Origin: an uncultured Succinatimonas sp.
GTDB taxonomy: Bacteria; Pseudomonadota; Gammaproteobacteria; Enterobacterales; Succinivibrionaceae
Assembly (NCBI GenBank): GCA_937896115.1
Contig: CALBLB010000196.1
Span: 1 to 50,531 of the forward strand
Reading direction: 5' to 3'
Length of the DNA: 50,531 nucleotides
In this document: positions 16,997 to 25,809 of the stretch, piece by piece
How positions within the stretch are numbered: position 1 is the stretch's first letter
Layout: each line of letters starts with the position of its first letter
The notes under the pieces: generated by a model
Told to the model about the DNA's origin: nothing
Database searches by the model: none
Seen by the model: the letters and a program-made list of their open reading frames with translations, nothing else
Made by a program: the position numbers and the translations under genes

Positions 16997-18847
16997 TTAA
17001 AGTCCTTCCAATTTACTACGATCGCGTACACCGCCTTTATCTGCACTTGAAGCCATCTTTGCATAAGCACGCAGAGCAAAAGAAACCTGACGATCGCGAT
17101 GCTCAGGCTGCCATGCCTTATTACCCTTAGCTTCCATTGCCGCACGGCGTTTGGCCAACTCTTCATCAGAAACGTCCATACGGATAGTACGATTGGGAAT
17201 ATCTATCTCAATTATGTCGTTCTCTTCCAAAAGACCTATATTGCCGCCGTTAGCTGCTTCAGGAGATACGTGACCTATTGAAAGCCCCGATGAGCCTCCG
17301 GAGAAACGACCGTCGGTGATCAAAGCACATTTCTTGCCCAAACCGACGGATTTAATATACGAAGTGGGATAAAGCATTTCCTGCATACCGGGACCGCCGC
17401 GTGGGCCTTCGTATCTTACGATCACCACGTCGCCGGCCTTTACCTTGCCTCCCAAAATACCGTCAACAGCATCTTCCTGAGATTCAAAGATCCTTGCAGG
17501 TCCCACAAATTTCAAAATAGACTGATCAACACCGGCTGTTTTTACTATGCATCCGTTAACTGCCAAATTACCGTGCAATACGGCTAAACCGCCGTCTTTT
17601 GAATAAGCATGTTCGATATCGTGAATACACCCGTGTGCACGATCGAGATCCAACTTATCAACATAGGTTTCCTGTGAAAAAGCCTGAATGCACTGTTTTC
17701 CTGCACCGACGGATTTATAAAACTTCAGAATTTCAGGATCTTTGGTCTTCTCGATATCATATTTGTCGATCTGTTCACCTAAGCTCATACCGCTGACGGT
17801 ACGGCTGTCTTCGTGCAACAAACCGTGCTTTTTAAGCTGAGCCAAAATATTCATGATCCCGCCGGCGTTATGTACTTCTTCCATGTGATATTCATGAGTG
17901 GAAGGAGAAACCTTACAAATATGCGGGATCTTACGGGATAAAGCATCGATGTCGGTCATGGTAAAATCGACACCCGCTTCCTGAGCGACAGCCAAAAGGT
18001 GAAGTACGGTATTGGTCGAACCGCCCATGGCAATATCCAAAGACATGGCATTTTCAAAAGTATTGCGGGTAGCTATGGAACGCGGTAAAACAGATTCGTC
18101 ATCATGCTCATAATAAGCCTTGGCCATCTCAACAATACGATGAGCCGCCTTGATGAACAAATTCTTACGGTTAACATGAGTAGCTACCAAAGAGCCGTTG
18201 CCAGGCAAAGATAAACCCAAAGCTTCGGTAAGAGAGTTCATAGAATTGGCTGTAAACATGCCGGAGCATGAACCGCAAGTAGGGCAGGCAGCATATTCAA
18301 TATCACTAACTTCCTTATCGGTAACCCCTGGCTCTGCAGATACGATCATGGCATCAATAAGATCTACCTTATAATCGCAGCCTTTCATGCGCCCAGCTTC
18401 CATCGGACCGCCTGAAACAAATATCGTAGGGATATTAAGTCGCATGGCGGCCATTAACATACCGGGAGTTACTTTATCGCAGTTTGAAATGCACACCAAC
18501 GCATCTGCTTTATGTGCATTGACCATATATTCAACGGAATCTGCAATAATATCGCGAGAAGGCAACGAATAAAGCATACCGTCATGCCCCATAGCGATAC
18601 CGTCATCAACCGCAATGGTATTGAACTCCTTGGCTATACCGCCTGCTTTTTCAATTTCTTTTACCACAAGCTGACCGATATCATGCAAATGTACATGACC
18701 TGGCACAAATTGAGTAAAAGAATTGGCAACGGCAATGATCGGTTTGCCAAAATCCTCGTCTTTCATACCGGTAGCTTTCCACAATGCTCTGGCACCGGCC
18801 ATCTTCTTCTCTTTGTAAGTAATACTGGAGCGATAATCTCTAGGCAT
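16997..18847 (-). CDS. ilvD: Dihydroxy-acid dehydratase
   Basis: Iron-sulfur enzyme that dehydrates the dihydroxy acids of the valine and isoleucine pathways. Cluster cysteines are visible at Cys123 (CISNCDKVTPGM) and in ACPTCGSCSGMFTANSMN (188-194). DGRFSGGSSGLSIGHVSPEA near the C-terminus is the other family signature. From ATG at 18847 it has 616 residues and begins MPRDYRSS, like the E. coli enzyme; an upstream ATG at 18883 would place the start inside a terminator hairpin and add 12 unrelated residues. It lies between ilvE and ilvA, in the E. coli order. Confidence 0.97.
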   Translation of the reverse strand: MPRDYRSSITYKEKKMAGARALWKATGMKDEDFGKPIIAVANSFTQFVPGHVHLHDIGQLVVKEIEKAGGIAKEFNTIAVDDGIAMGHDGMLYSLPSRDIIADSVEYMVNAHKADALVCISNCDKVTPGMLMAAMRLNIPTIFVSGGPMEAGRMKGCDYKVDLIDAMIVSAEPGVTDKEVSDIEYAACPTCGSCSGMFTANSMNSLTEALGLSLPGNGSLVATHVNRKNLFIKAAHRIVEMAKAYYEHDDESVLPRSIATRNTFENAMSLDIAMGGSTNTVLHLLAVAQEAGVDFTMTDIDALSRKIPHICKVSPSTHEYHMEEVHNAGGIMNILAQLKKHGLLHEDSRTVSGMSLGEQIDKYDIEKTKDPEILKFYKSVGAGKQCIQAFSQETYVDKLDLDRAHGCIHDIEHAYSKDGGLAVLHGNLAVNGCIVKTAGVDQSILKFVGPARIFESQEDAVDGILGGKVKAGDVVIVRYEGPRGGPGMQEMLYPTSYIKSVGLGKKCALITDGRFSGGSSGLSIGHVSPEAANGGNIGLLEENDIIEIDIPNRTIRMDVSDEELAKRRAAMEAKGNKAWQPEHRDRQVSFALRAYAKMASSADKGGVRDRSKLEGL

Positions 18848-18861
18848 TTTAATGTTCCTAT

Positions 18862-18897
18862 AAAAAAACCCGCATGGGTCCATCGGCTTGCGGGTTT
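18862..18897 (-). terminator. Intrinsic terminator between ilvE and ilvD
   Basis: On the minus strand AAACCCGCA and TGCGGGTTT (18889-18897 with 18866-18874) form a 9-bp stem followed by a run of seven T (18868-18862, partly in the stem). It lies 43 bases behind the ilvE stop and only about 15 bases before the ilvD ATG. It could end ilvE transcripts, or act as a leaky or regulated terminator controlling ilvDA. No leader peptide is apparent between it and ilvE. Confidence 0.82.
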
Positions 18898-18939
18898 ATA
18901 AATTCAAAATTCAGTTCGTTTTAAAATTCTAATATCAGA

Positions 18940-19866
18940 TCAGTCGTTGCAAGGGGTCAGCCAGCCATACTTATCTTCAATCTTGCCTTGGACGTAGTCG
19001 AAGAAATGCTGTTGCAAGGCCTCGGTAATAGGGCCGCGATGACCAGGACCGACATCCAAACCGTCTACTGAAGCTATAGGAGTTATCTCTGCAGCCGTAC
19101 CGGTAAAGAAAGCTTCATCAGCACCGTAAACAGCTTCACGAGCCAGTCTCTTCTCGACCACTTCATAGCCCAAGTCATGAGCAAAATGGATCACGGCATC
19201 ACGAGTAAAGCCGGGGAGCAGACCGCAGGTGAAAGGTGCTGTATAGAGAACTTTATCTTTAACAATAAAGACGTTTTCTCCTGAACCCTCGGAAATATAA
19301 CCGTTAACATCCAAAGCAATGGCTTCGTCATAACCGTTGCCGGTTACCTCATTGGCAATCAAAATGGAGGGCAGGTAATTACCGGCGGCCTTGGCTTCAG
19401 TAGGAATAGTATCCGGAGCCAAACGACGCCAGGAAGAAACAGCTACACGAATACCTTTTTTAAGGCCTTCCTCACCAAGATAGGCACCCCAAGGCAGTGC
19501 ACAAACCATAGCGTCTGCGTTCACGCCTTTTTTGAACTTAACACCCAATCCGACTTCACCCATGAAGATGAGAGGACGAATATACCCGTATTCCATGCCA
19601 TTTGCAGAAATTGACTTTCTGCAGGCTTCCATGATGTCTTCTTTGGAGAAGCCGACGGGGAAGCGGTAAATTCTGGCAGAATTAAACAGACGGTTGATGT
19701 GATCTTTCAAACGGAAGATTTGTGGACCTTTTTCGGTCTTGTAAGCTCTGATGCCTTCAAAAACGGCTGAACCATAGTGCAGGGCATGAGCGGTCACGTG
19801 AACTTTTGCGCTCTCCCAAGGAACCATTTTACCGTTGTACCACAATGACTTAGGATGATCAGCCAT
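18940..19866 (-). CDS. ilvE: Branched-chain amino-acid aminotransferase
   Basis: Fold type IV PLP transaminase for the last step to isoleucine, valine and leucine. HALHYGSAVFEGIRAY (27-42) is the family signature, Lys159 in TEAKAAGNYLPS is the PLP lysine, and YISEGSGENVF and TGTAAEITPI contact the cofactor phosphate and substrate. At 308 residues it is full length. ATG at 19866 has GAGG about 11 bases upstream. It is the first gene of the ilvE-D-A set; the acetolactate synthase genes ilvGM that precede ilvE in E. coli are not here. Confidence 0.96.
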   Translation of the reverse strand: MADHPKSLWYNGKMVPWESAKVHVTAHALHYGSAVFEGIRAYKTEKGPQIFRLKDHINRLFNSARIYRFPVGFSKEDIMEACRKSISANGMEYGYIRPLIFMGEVGLGVKFKKGVNADAMVCALPWGAYLGEEGLKKGIRVAVSSWRRLAPDTIPTEAKAAGNYLPSILIANEVTGNGYDEAIALDVNGYISEGSGENVFIVKDKVLYTAPFTCGLLPGFTRDAVIHFAHDLGYEVVEKRLAREAVYGADEAFFTGTAAEITPIASVDGLDVGPGHRGPITEALQQHFFDYVQGKIEDKYGWLTPCND

Positions 19867-20117
19867 TTTTCATACCTCTATTATTTCAGCTTTTTTGGCG
19901 GTAGGTTCTGTTTTCCATACCGCAGTTTTGTTCAGTGTAGCACAGGCGTTCGTATATGCCTGAAATCAGGCTCAATCTAAAACTTGCGTCCATGTCTGTG
20001 ACTAAGATTATATATCATAATTCGGAACGCAAATCAGTCTATATTCCCTTTTTTGCAAAAATTATTACCTGTGGCTATTTTGCTAAAATAATGCGATTTA
20101 AAAACGAGGATTCCAAT

Positions 20118-21038
20118 ATGCTGGCTTTTTTGCCGAGCCCTGTGCTCTTGTTGTTAAACTGCATTCTTATACCGCTAAACTGTATAGTTATCGCCACTCC
20201 GATTATGATATTGGGGTTGATCCGCATACTTATCCCCTTATCTTTGATTGCAAATTTATGCGAGCAATGCAATTTTTGGCTTTACCGGATCTGGGTTTTT
20301 GACAATGCTATGATTTTAAAGCTCACCAACAATATCAAATGGCATATATCAGGCGATGAAATACCTAAAATAAAGAAATCATGTGTGGTGATCTCCAATC
20401 ATTTAAGTTGGGCTGACATCATCATTCTTTGTTGTGTGTACCGCGGACGCATTCCTACTACAAAATTCTTTATGAAGCATTCGCTAATTTATATTCCTTT
20501 TGTAGGACTGGCTTGTTATGCCTTAGGCATGCCTTTTTTACGACGCTACTCACGAGAAAAACTTTTAAAAGATCCCAAATTACGTAACGCTGATATAGAA
20601 AGCACCAAAAAAGCTTGCAGACGTTTGGCAACCAATCCTTCTTCTCTTATAAATTTTGTCGAAGGTACACGTTTCACACCGGTAAAAGCAAAACTGGCGC
20701 GTTCACAATACCAAAACCTAATGCCCCCAAAAGCAGCCTCCGTGGCCATTGCTTTAGGTGAAATAGGTAAGGATATAGACTACGTATTCAACACTACGCT
20801 TGTTTATCCTCATAACAGATATCCGTCCAAACCGTTCATTGATCTGCTAAAAGGAAAGCTTAAGGATGTCTATGCCGACATAGAGTTAGTAAAAGTGACC
20901 CCGGAAATCAGCGGTGATTATTTGGGAGACAAAGCCTATAAACATCAATTCACCATGCATTTACGCGATGTCTGGCAAGAAAAAGACGAAAAAATTACAA
21001 AAATTTTAAAAGATTCAATAAAGAAAGCAGAAAAGTAA
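20118..21038 (+). CDS. yihG: Membrane acyltransferase, YihG family
   Basis: Lysophosphatidate-acyltransferase-type (PlsC fold) enzyme of about 306 residues. Motif I is SNHLSWADI (NHxxxxD), motif II region RRYSREKLL, motif III NFVEGTRFT, and LMPPKAASVAIAL follows; all closely match E. coli YihG, reported to have acyltransferase activity influencing membrane phospholipid acyl composition. Two hydrophobic segments span about residues 5-45. ATG at 20118 has GAGG eight bases upstream and gives the YihG length; a frame from 19956 would add 54 residues without a ribosome site. In E. coli yihG also lies near dsbA. Confidence 0.87.
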   Translation: MLAFLPSPVLLLLNCILIPLNCIVIATPIMILGLIRILIPLSLIANLCEQCNFWLYRIWVFDNAMILKLTNNIKWHISGDEIPKIKKSCVVISNHLSWADIIILCCVYRGRIPTTKFFMKHSLIYIPFVGLACYALGMPFLRRYSREKLLKDPKLRNADIESTKKACRRLATNPSSLINFVEGTRFTPVKAKLARSQYQNLMPPKAASVAIALGEIGKDIDYVFNTTLVYPHNRYPSKPFIDLLKGKLKDVYADIELVKVTPEISGDYLGDKAYKHQFTMHLRDVWQEKDEKITKILKDSIKKAEK

Positions 21039-21059
21039 CTACTTATCTTGCACGCTAAT

Positions 21060-21088
21060 AAGGATCGCTCCTTAAGCGATCCTTTTTT
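21060..21088 (+). terminator. Intrinsic terminator of yihG
   Basis: AAGGATCGCT (21060-21069) pairs with AGCGATCCTT (21075-21084) around CCTTA and is followed by a T run (21083-21088), 21 bases behind the yihG stop. Confidence 0.88.
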
Positions 21089-21141
21089 AATTTTCGCATA
21101 ATCAAACAATCGGACAGTCGTTAACCGTCACAATCTTTTGC

Positions 21142-21759
21142 TTAATTTAATGTCAGCAAATAATCTATGACTGCATTCAATTGTTCAACGTTATCAATGT
21201 CATCCATCTTTACTATATATTTTCCATTAACCATGATCTCCGGCACGGCTTCAATTTTTGCGTACTCAACCGATTTATCCCATGATGAAACCATGCCCTT
21301 GACTACAAAAGAATTGTATGACTGCAAGGCTTTTTCAGAAGGGATACCGACATCCCCCAATTTCTCAATAAAATAATCGAGATTCTGCGGCTCTTCATTG
21401 TCAACATGAATGGATTTAAAAAGCAAATCTTCATACTGATCGGCTACTCCTGCTACTTGTGCAACGGCATAGCTTGTCTCTGAATAAACGCCCAGATCGC
21501 CGCCTAAAACATACACAGGATTCATTACAAACTCAGCTTTGCCCAAGAAATGATCCCGAACTTTATGAAACTGATCTTTCATGGCAAAACAGTGCCCGCA
21601 GAAAAAAGAGAAATACTCACGGATCTCAGGTTTTTCCGATTTTACCGTTCCCCTTACCTCGTAATCCTTCCCTTCTACATAATCTTTAGCCTGAACGGAA
21701 GTTGTAAAAAGAATCACCGCGGCAACAAGTACGACGCTTTTAGCTAACTTTGCAATCAT
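21142..21759 (-). CDS. dsbA: Periplasmic thiol:disulfide oxidoreductase DsbA (CGHC active site)
   Basis: Introduces disulfides into exported proteins. A signal peptide (1-24, cleavage after VQA) precedes a thioredoxin fold with an inserted helical domain. The active site is FSFFCGHCFAM (Cys54, Cys57) and the cis-proline loop is EAVPEIMVNGKY. The 205 residues match E. coli DsbA (208). The dipeptide between the cysteines is Gly-His rather than the usual Pro-His of DsbA, which should change redox potential or pKa, since CGHC is the motif of eukaryotic PDI. A dsbB partner is not in the window. Confidence 0.9.
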   Translation of the reverse strand: MIAKLAKSVVLVAAVILFTTSVQAKDYVEGKDYEVRGTVKSEKPEIREYFSFFCGHCFAMKDQFHKVRDHFLGKAEFVMNPVYVLGGDLGVYSETSYAVAQVAGVADQYEDLLFKSIHVDNEEPQNLDYFIEKLGDVGIPSEKALQSYNSFVVKGMVSSWDKSVEYAKIEAVPEIMVNGKYIVKMDDIDNVEQLNAVIDYLLTLN

Positions 21760-21772
21760 TTAAATCCTCAAA

Positions 21773-22798
21773 TCAATCTTCAATCAAAATATCAAAGGTA
21801 TCTTTATCCCACTTGGAAACACGCTCGCGCAATTTTTCCGGATCTTCCCGCTGACTTTTTAATCCGCATCCTGCGATCTTATAAAGAACTTTAGTGAAAA
21901 AATTATTTCCTGCACACCAGGAAGTCAAAAGATACAGAAGCTTAACTTTACATCTGGTGATTTTTTGTTTACGGAAAGAAGAATCTTGCATAAGTCTTAA
22001 AGTAGCTACTGCCATGCAGATATTGAGTAAACAGAATTTTCTGATCCCGCATTGCGTAACAGGAATATGCAAAATAAAATCCAGCGCATCATCAAGATGT
22101 CCTTTGGTCAGGGCTACATATTTGGTTATTCCTTCACTGCTTTGCGCATCGGCCGGTAAAAAACTTACTCCCCTTTTTGCATCTTCAAATCTATCTTTCA
22201 GAATATTAGTAAGTTGCAGGCCCTCTCCAAAACTTACCGAAAGTCTCAAGAGAACCTCCTTATCTATATTGCTGTCAGCTCTGGCAAAAATACAAGCTAA
22301 AAGTTCTCCGACTACACCTGCCACAAAATAACAATATTCATCGACATCCTGAATAGTTGAAATCGTTACACCGTTTAGGCTTTTTGCCATGCCGCAACAC
22401 AAAATAGCAACACCGCGTGAAAGAATACGTCTTACAGGTTGCGGGTAAGACAAGGTTCGTTTCAATACGGGGATCATCTCCTTAATTAAGGCCAATTCGC
22501 TTTCCTTGGCACCTTTTTCAACCAATTCAGATGCTTTGGAACTTAACGACATCAGCTGCATTTCATCGACAAATCCGCCGGATGCAAAATCTGCAAACTC
22601 TTTTAGCCATGCCCGTTTTTTATCAACTGGAGCTTTAGGATCATCTTCTACCGTATCGGCAATACGACAAAGCAAATAAGCATTTGATATCTGATCAGCA
22701 ATTTCATTCGGCAAAAGGGGTATAGTCAATGCAAAAGTACGTGACACCTTGATAAGATGCTGATGCTGACGTTCAGATGTGATTGCTTGATCCTGCAT
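21773..22798 (-). CDS. Squalene/phytoene synthase family protein
   Basis: Trans-isoprenyl diphosphate head-to-head synthase, 341 residues. The two Asp-rich Mg-diphosphate motifs are CRIADTVEDD (44-53) and LQLTNILKDRFED, the latter followed by RGVSFLP as in bacterial squalene synthases. Trp/Tyr-rich carotenoid features are not evident. ATG at 22798 has GAGG six bases upstream; a frame from 22888 would add 30 residues without support. It lies 13 bases before dsbA on the same strand. No hopene cyclase, desaturase or other isoprenoid gene is nearby, so whether the product is squalene, dehydrosqualene or phytoene cannot be read from context. Confidence 0.82.
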   Translation of the reverse strand: MQDQAITSERQHQHLIKVSRTFALTIPLLPNEIADQISNAYLLCRIADTVEDDPKAPVDKKRAWLKEFADFASGGFVDEMQLMSLSSKASELVEKGAKESELALIKEMIPVLKRTLSYPQPVRRILSRGVAILCCGMAKSLNGVTISTIQDVDEYCYFVAGVVGELLACIFARADSNIDKEVLLRLSVSFGEGLQLTNILKDRFEDAKRGVSFLPADAQSSEGITKYVALTKGHLDDALDFILHIPVTQCGIRKFCLLNICMAVATLRLMQDSSFRKQKITRCKVKLLYLLTSWCAGNNFFTKVLYKIAGCGLKSQREDPEKLRERVSKWDKDTFDILIED

Positions 22799-22992
22799 GT
22801 TTGCCTCTTTGGTATTTGGTGCGAACATTGTACCAGCAAGCTCATCTAGAATGCGGTGAAAAATCTCGCCAGTAAAACTTGCCGGCATAGTCAGCTTTCA
22901 AAGTGGTAAGGTTCGTTTAAAATACCAATTAAATCAATGAATCGAGTCTTTTCACATAATTGCTGCCCAAAGACATATTTTGGAGAGAAAAA

Positions 22993-23418
22993 ATGACCGA
23001 AAATGAGGACGAAAAAATAATTGAACCGCCTTCAGGCAATTTACTGCTACGCACTTTAGCAATGCCGGGCGATACCAATCCGGCAGGAGACATTTTCGGC
23101 GGATGGATCATGTCGCAGATGGACATTGCCGGCTCCCTGCTTGCAAGGGAAATAGCCTGCGGCCGTGTAGTTACCGTTGCCGTAGACAGTCTTACATTTG
23201 TTAAACCGGTGAAAGTCGGAGATGTAGTTTGCTGTTACGGACATTGCAGCAAGCGAGGCAGAACGTCAATAACCGTAGAGCTTGAACTGTGGGTAAAAAA
23301 GATAGTTATGCAAAATGACAAGGAGAACGTTGTCCGTTACCGTGTTACCAAAGCTCACTACACCTATGTGAAAGTGGATGCTCAGGGCAAACCGACCCCC
23401 CTTCCGCCGGAGAATTAA
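22993..23418 (+). CDS. yciA: Acyl-CoA thioesterase YciA
   Basis: Hotdog-fold hydrolase of acyl-CoA esters, 141 residues. The signature MPGDTNPAGDIFGGWIMSQM (24-43) carries the catalytic Asp33, and VTVAVDSLTFVKPVKVGDVV forms the long hotdog strand pair. ATG at 22993 has GGAG eight bases upstream; a frame from 22960 would add 11 residues overlapping the ribosome site. It ends ten bases from the convergent acrR stop, with no clear terminator between. E. coli YciA (132 residues) has broad acyl-CoA specificity. Confidence 0.92.
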   Translation: MTENEDEKIIEPPSGNLLLRTLAMPGDTNPAGDIFGGWIMSQMDIAGSLLAREIACGRVVTVAVDSLTFVKPVKVGDVVCCYGHCSKRGRTSITVELELWVKKIVMQNDKENVVRYRVTKAHYTYVKVDAQGKPTPLPPEN

Positions 23419-23427
23419 GCTTTAAAA

Positions 23428-24063
23428 TTAATAATGCAGAAGGTCATTTTCTTTAAAACTTGAAATGATCCCTTTTACAACACGATCATAGTTGCGGCGA
23501 AGATGTTCTCCTTTTCCCATTCGCATATATTCTACAAAGCCGCAAATAAAAGATCCGAGCACATCGACGGCAAACTCTATGTTGAGATCTGCAGGAAGTT
23601 GCTTTTTCAACACGGAATTTCGCAAAGCTGAGCAAACTAGAGCTTCTCTTTTTTCAAACATACCTTTGAGCTTCTGTCTGACATCGTCAGAGCCGCAGGC
23701 TCCGCTCATAATTTTGTCAACCAGACTAAAAAGAGCTGATGAATAAAACTGCACACTGCTGTCATCCCCGCACTCCTTAAGCCAAATCATAATTTTAGAT
23801 AAAGGATCTTCTTCTCTGGGATCAGCAGCTTCAGCCAAAGCATCACTCTTTAGGCGATCCAAATTCACTTTTTCACACAATTCCACTAAGATTTGCCCTT
23901 TATCTTTAAAGTGCCAATAGATAGCCCCTCTGGTAACACCGGCAAATCTTGCTATATCTGAAAGACTGGTACTCTCATAGCCGCGTCTTGAAAACAACCT
24001 GAAAGCCGAATCTAATATTGCCTGTTTAGTTAATTCGGCATCTTCATGCGTTCTCTTGGCCAT
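23428..24063 (-). CDS. acrR: TetR-family repressor, AcrR type
   Basis: 211 residues. The N-terminal helix-turn-helix is TSLSDIARFAGVTRGAIYWH (about 31-50) followed by FKDKGQIL, nearly the same as E. coli AcrR. The C-terminal ligand domain is typical in length but diverges. It is divergent from acrA-acrB and reads away from an AcrR-like palindrome at 24114-24135, so autorepression is expected. The C-terminal half is too diverged to infer ligands; broad hydrophobic drugs are the known inducers of the family. Confidence 0.87.
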   Translation of the reverse strand: MAKRTHEDAELTKQAILDSAFRLFSRRGYESTSLSDIARFAGVTRGAIYWHFKDKGQILVELCEKVNLDRLKSDALAEAADPREEDPLSKIMIWLKECGDDSSVQFYSSALFSLVDKIMSGACGSDDVRQKLKGMFEKREALVCSALRNSVLKKQLPADLNIEFAVDVLGSFICGFVEYMRMGKGEHLRRNYDRVVKGIISSFKENDLLHY

Positions 24064-24620
24064 AAAAATACTCCTGATTTAAAGAGATTTAAAAAAACGG
24101 AGAGGATCATAGCACATACATACACGAATGTATGTTATGTGCTACAATTCAAACCAGATCGCAGAAGTTCTACCGCATGACCAAGTAAAACGATGAACAT
24201 ACAGCTTTTGCTGTTTGTATAATCACATATTTTTATCGCGCAGGTAGAATGAGCGCTTTAATAACAAGGAGAATGAAACCGAGTCAGCTCTTCACTACTG
24301 AGAATTACTTACAACGCACCTGCAGGCAGGACAGCCTAAAACAGCTGTTATTTAGTATTCAGTTGTGCAATATCCGCTAAATATTTTTCTTTTGGCAAAG
24401 AAAAATTTGCTAAAAATAAGAGATACGACTCTCTCGGCTCATCTTCCGAATAAGTTGCATTTAGCAACCAGCAAAAAGGCAATTCAGACAATCAAATGAT
24501 CAGAAAAATCATCTCCTGTACACTCATACATTGGAGAGTATTTGGATACCTTTTTACGCTTTAACTTGCTCGCATAACGATTCTTCATGACACGCTATCT
24601 TAGCCATCAAAGGACTTAAC
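24064..24620. promoter_or_regulatory. acrR-acrA divergent intergenic region
   Basis: At 557 bases this is several times longer than the E. coli counterpart. The acrR side holds the operator and promoter (24106-24135). Elsewhere I see a TATAAT at 24218-24223 without a good -35 element, a short CAGC/GCTG hairpin at 24202-24213, and a 43-codon frame (24249-24380) without a suitable ribosome site or family. No clear promoter lies close to acrA. Confidence 0.4.
24106..24135 (-). promoter_or_regulatory. acrR promoter with AcrR-type operator
   Basis: ACATACAT (24114-24121) and ATGTATGT (24128-24135) form a perfect 8+8 palindrome around ACACGA. The half-sites are those of the E. coli AcrR operator as I remember it. 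On the minus strand the palindrome abuts an extended -10 element, TGC-TATGAT (TATGAT at 24111-24106), so a bound repressor would block acrR transcription. The operator centre is about 60 bases from the acrR start and nearly 500 from acrA. Confidence 0.72.
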
Positions 24621-25790
24621 ATGAATGTTTCATTAAAATCACTTTCCCTTATAACTTGTGCTGTTGCCATGGCACTAAGTCTGCAAGGATGTGAAAAACA
24701 GCAACAGCAACAACAGCAGATGGCCCTGCCGGTCGATGTTCTTCCGGTATTGACCATGGACATGCCGGTAATTTCACATTTAACCGGCAGAGCCAATTCA
24801 ACCAGGAAGGCCGAGGTCAGGCCTCAGGTTTCAGGGGTAATACAAAAGCGTCTGTTCAAAGAAGGCACCGTTGTTGAACAAGGCATGCAACTGTATCAGA
24901 TTGATCCGGCCATTTACGAGGCACAGGTTGCTTCAGCAGAAGCTGCTTTGGCAAGTGCTAAAGCAACTTTGCACAGTTCTCAATTAAAAGCAGAGCGTTT
25001 TGCCAGTCTGTTACAACAAAAAGCAGTCTCAAAACAAGACTACGACGATGCACAGGCTGCTTACCTTTCCAACAAAGCCGCAGTCCAATCCGCTCAAGCT
25101 GCGTTAAAAACAGCAAATATCAATTTGGCTTATACAAAAGTTTACGCACCTATAAGCGGAACTATCAGCCGTTCATCAGTAACCGAAGGCGCTTTGGTAT
25201 CAGCAGCTCAGGCTTCGCCCATGGCTACTATTCAGCAATTGGATCCGATCTATGTCGATCTCGGACAAACTGTTGAAGACAACATTGCCTTACGAAAAGC
25301 CGCGGCAGCAGGAAAACTGCAAAACAAAGATGGCAAAGCCACCGTAGATATCTATTTTGCCAACGGAGAGAAATATCCTTATCAGGGAACACTTGAATTT
25401 GCCGAAGTTACCGTGGATGAATCAACCGGCATGGTAAATTTACGCGCTTTAGTGCCAAATCCTGATCACACCATCCTTCCTTCCATGTTCCTTCGTGGAG
25501 ATATAAACGAAGGTGTAACTCCAAATGCTACGGTAATTTCCGCATCAGGCGTACAAAGAGAAGCCGGCGGTACTACTTATGCCCTGATTGTCAATGCTCA
25601 AAATCAGGTGGAACGCCACGATTTACAGTTAGGCGCTCAATTTGACAAATACTATTTGGTTAAAAGCGGTGTCACTGCAGGAGACAAAGTAATCGTAAGC
25701 AACCTGCAAAAAATCCGCGAAGGACAGCCGGTACAAGCTGTAGAACCGCAAAAAGGCGATCAAAACGCCGAACAATCCCAGAAACAGTAA
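24621..25790 (+). CDS. acrA: RND efflux periplasmic adaptor AcrA
   Basis: Membrane-fusion lipoprotein linking AcrB to an outer-membrane channel. The lipobox is SLQGC (Cys24). The layout is a first barrel strand, lipoyl half (AEVRPQVSGVIQKRLFKEGT), coiled-coil hairpin (about 95-160), second lipoyl half (LAYTKVYAPISGTISRSSVT), beta-barrel and membrane-proximal domains. Right after the lipidated cysteine region are seven consecutive glutamines encoded by mixed CAA/CAG codons, an expanded linker prone to slippage. At 389 residues it is normal length. It is 19 bases before acrB and surely in one operon with it; no outer-membrane tolC is here. Confidence 0.95.
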   Translation: MNVSLKSLSLITCAVAMALSLQGCEKQQQQQQQMALPVDVLPVLTMDMPVISHLTGRANSTRKAEVRPQVSGVIQKRLFKEGTVVEQGMQLYQIDPAIYEAQVASAEAALASAKATLHSSQLKAERFASLLQQKAVSKQDYDDAQAAYLSNKAAVQSAQAALKTANINLAYTKVYAPISGTISRSSVTEGALVSAAQASPMATIQQLDPIYVDLGQTVEDNIALRKAAAAGKLQNKDGKATVDIYFANGEKYPYQGTLEFAEVTVDESTGMVNLRALVPNPDHTILPSMFLRGDINEGVTPNATVISASGVQREAGGTTYALIVNAQNQVERHDLQLGAQFDKYYLVKSGVTAGDKVIVSNLQKIREGQPVQAVEPQKGDQNAEQSQKQ

Positions 25791-25809
25791 TTGAGGGAAA
25801 TAAACACTC

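Noticed and set aside
19961..19977. GCCTGAAATCAGGC palindrome upstream of ilvE as an operator
   Set aside because: Short and isolated; no paired promoter elements were convincing.
24249..24380. 43-codon plus-strand frame upstream of acrA
   Set aside because: No Shine-Dalgarno at a workable distance and no recognisable product; the AAGGAG inside it is only one base from the next ATG.
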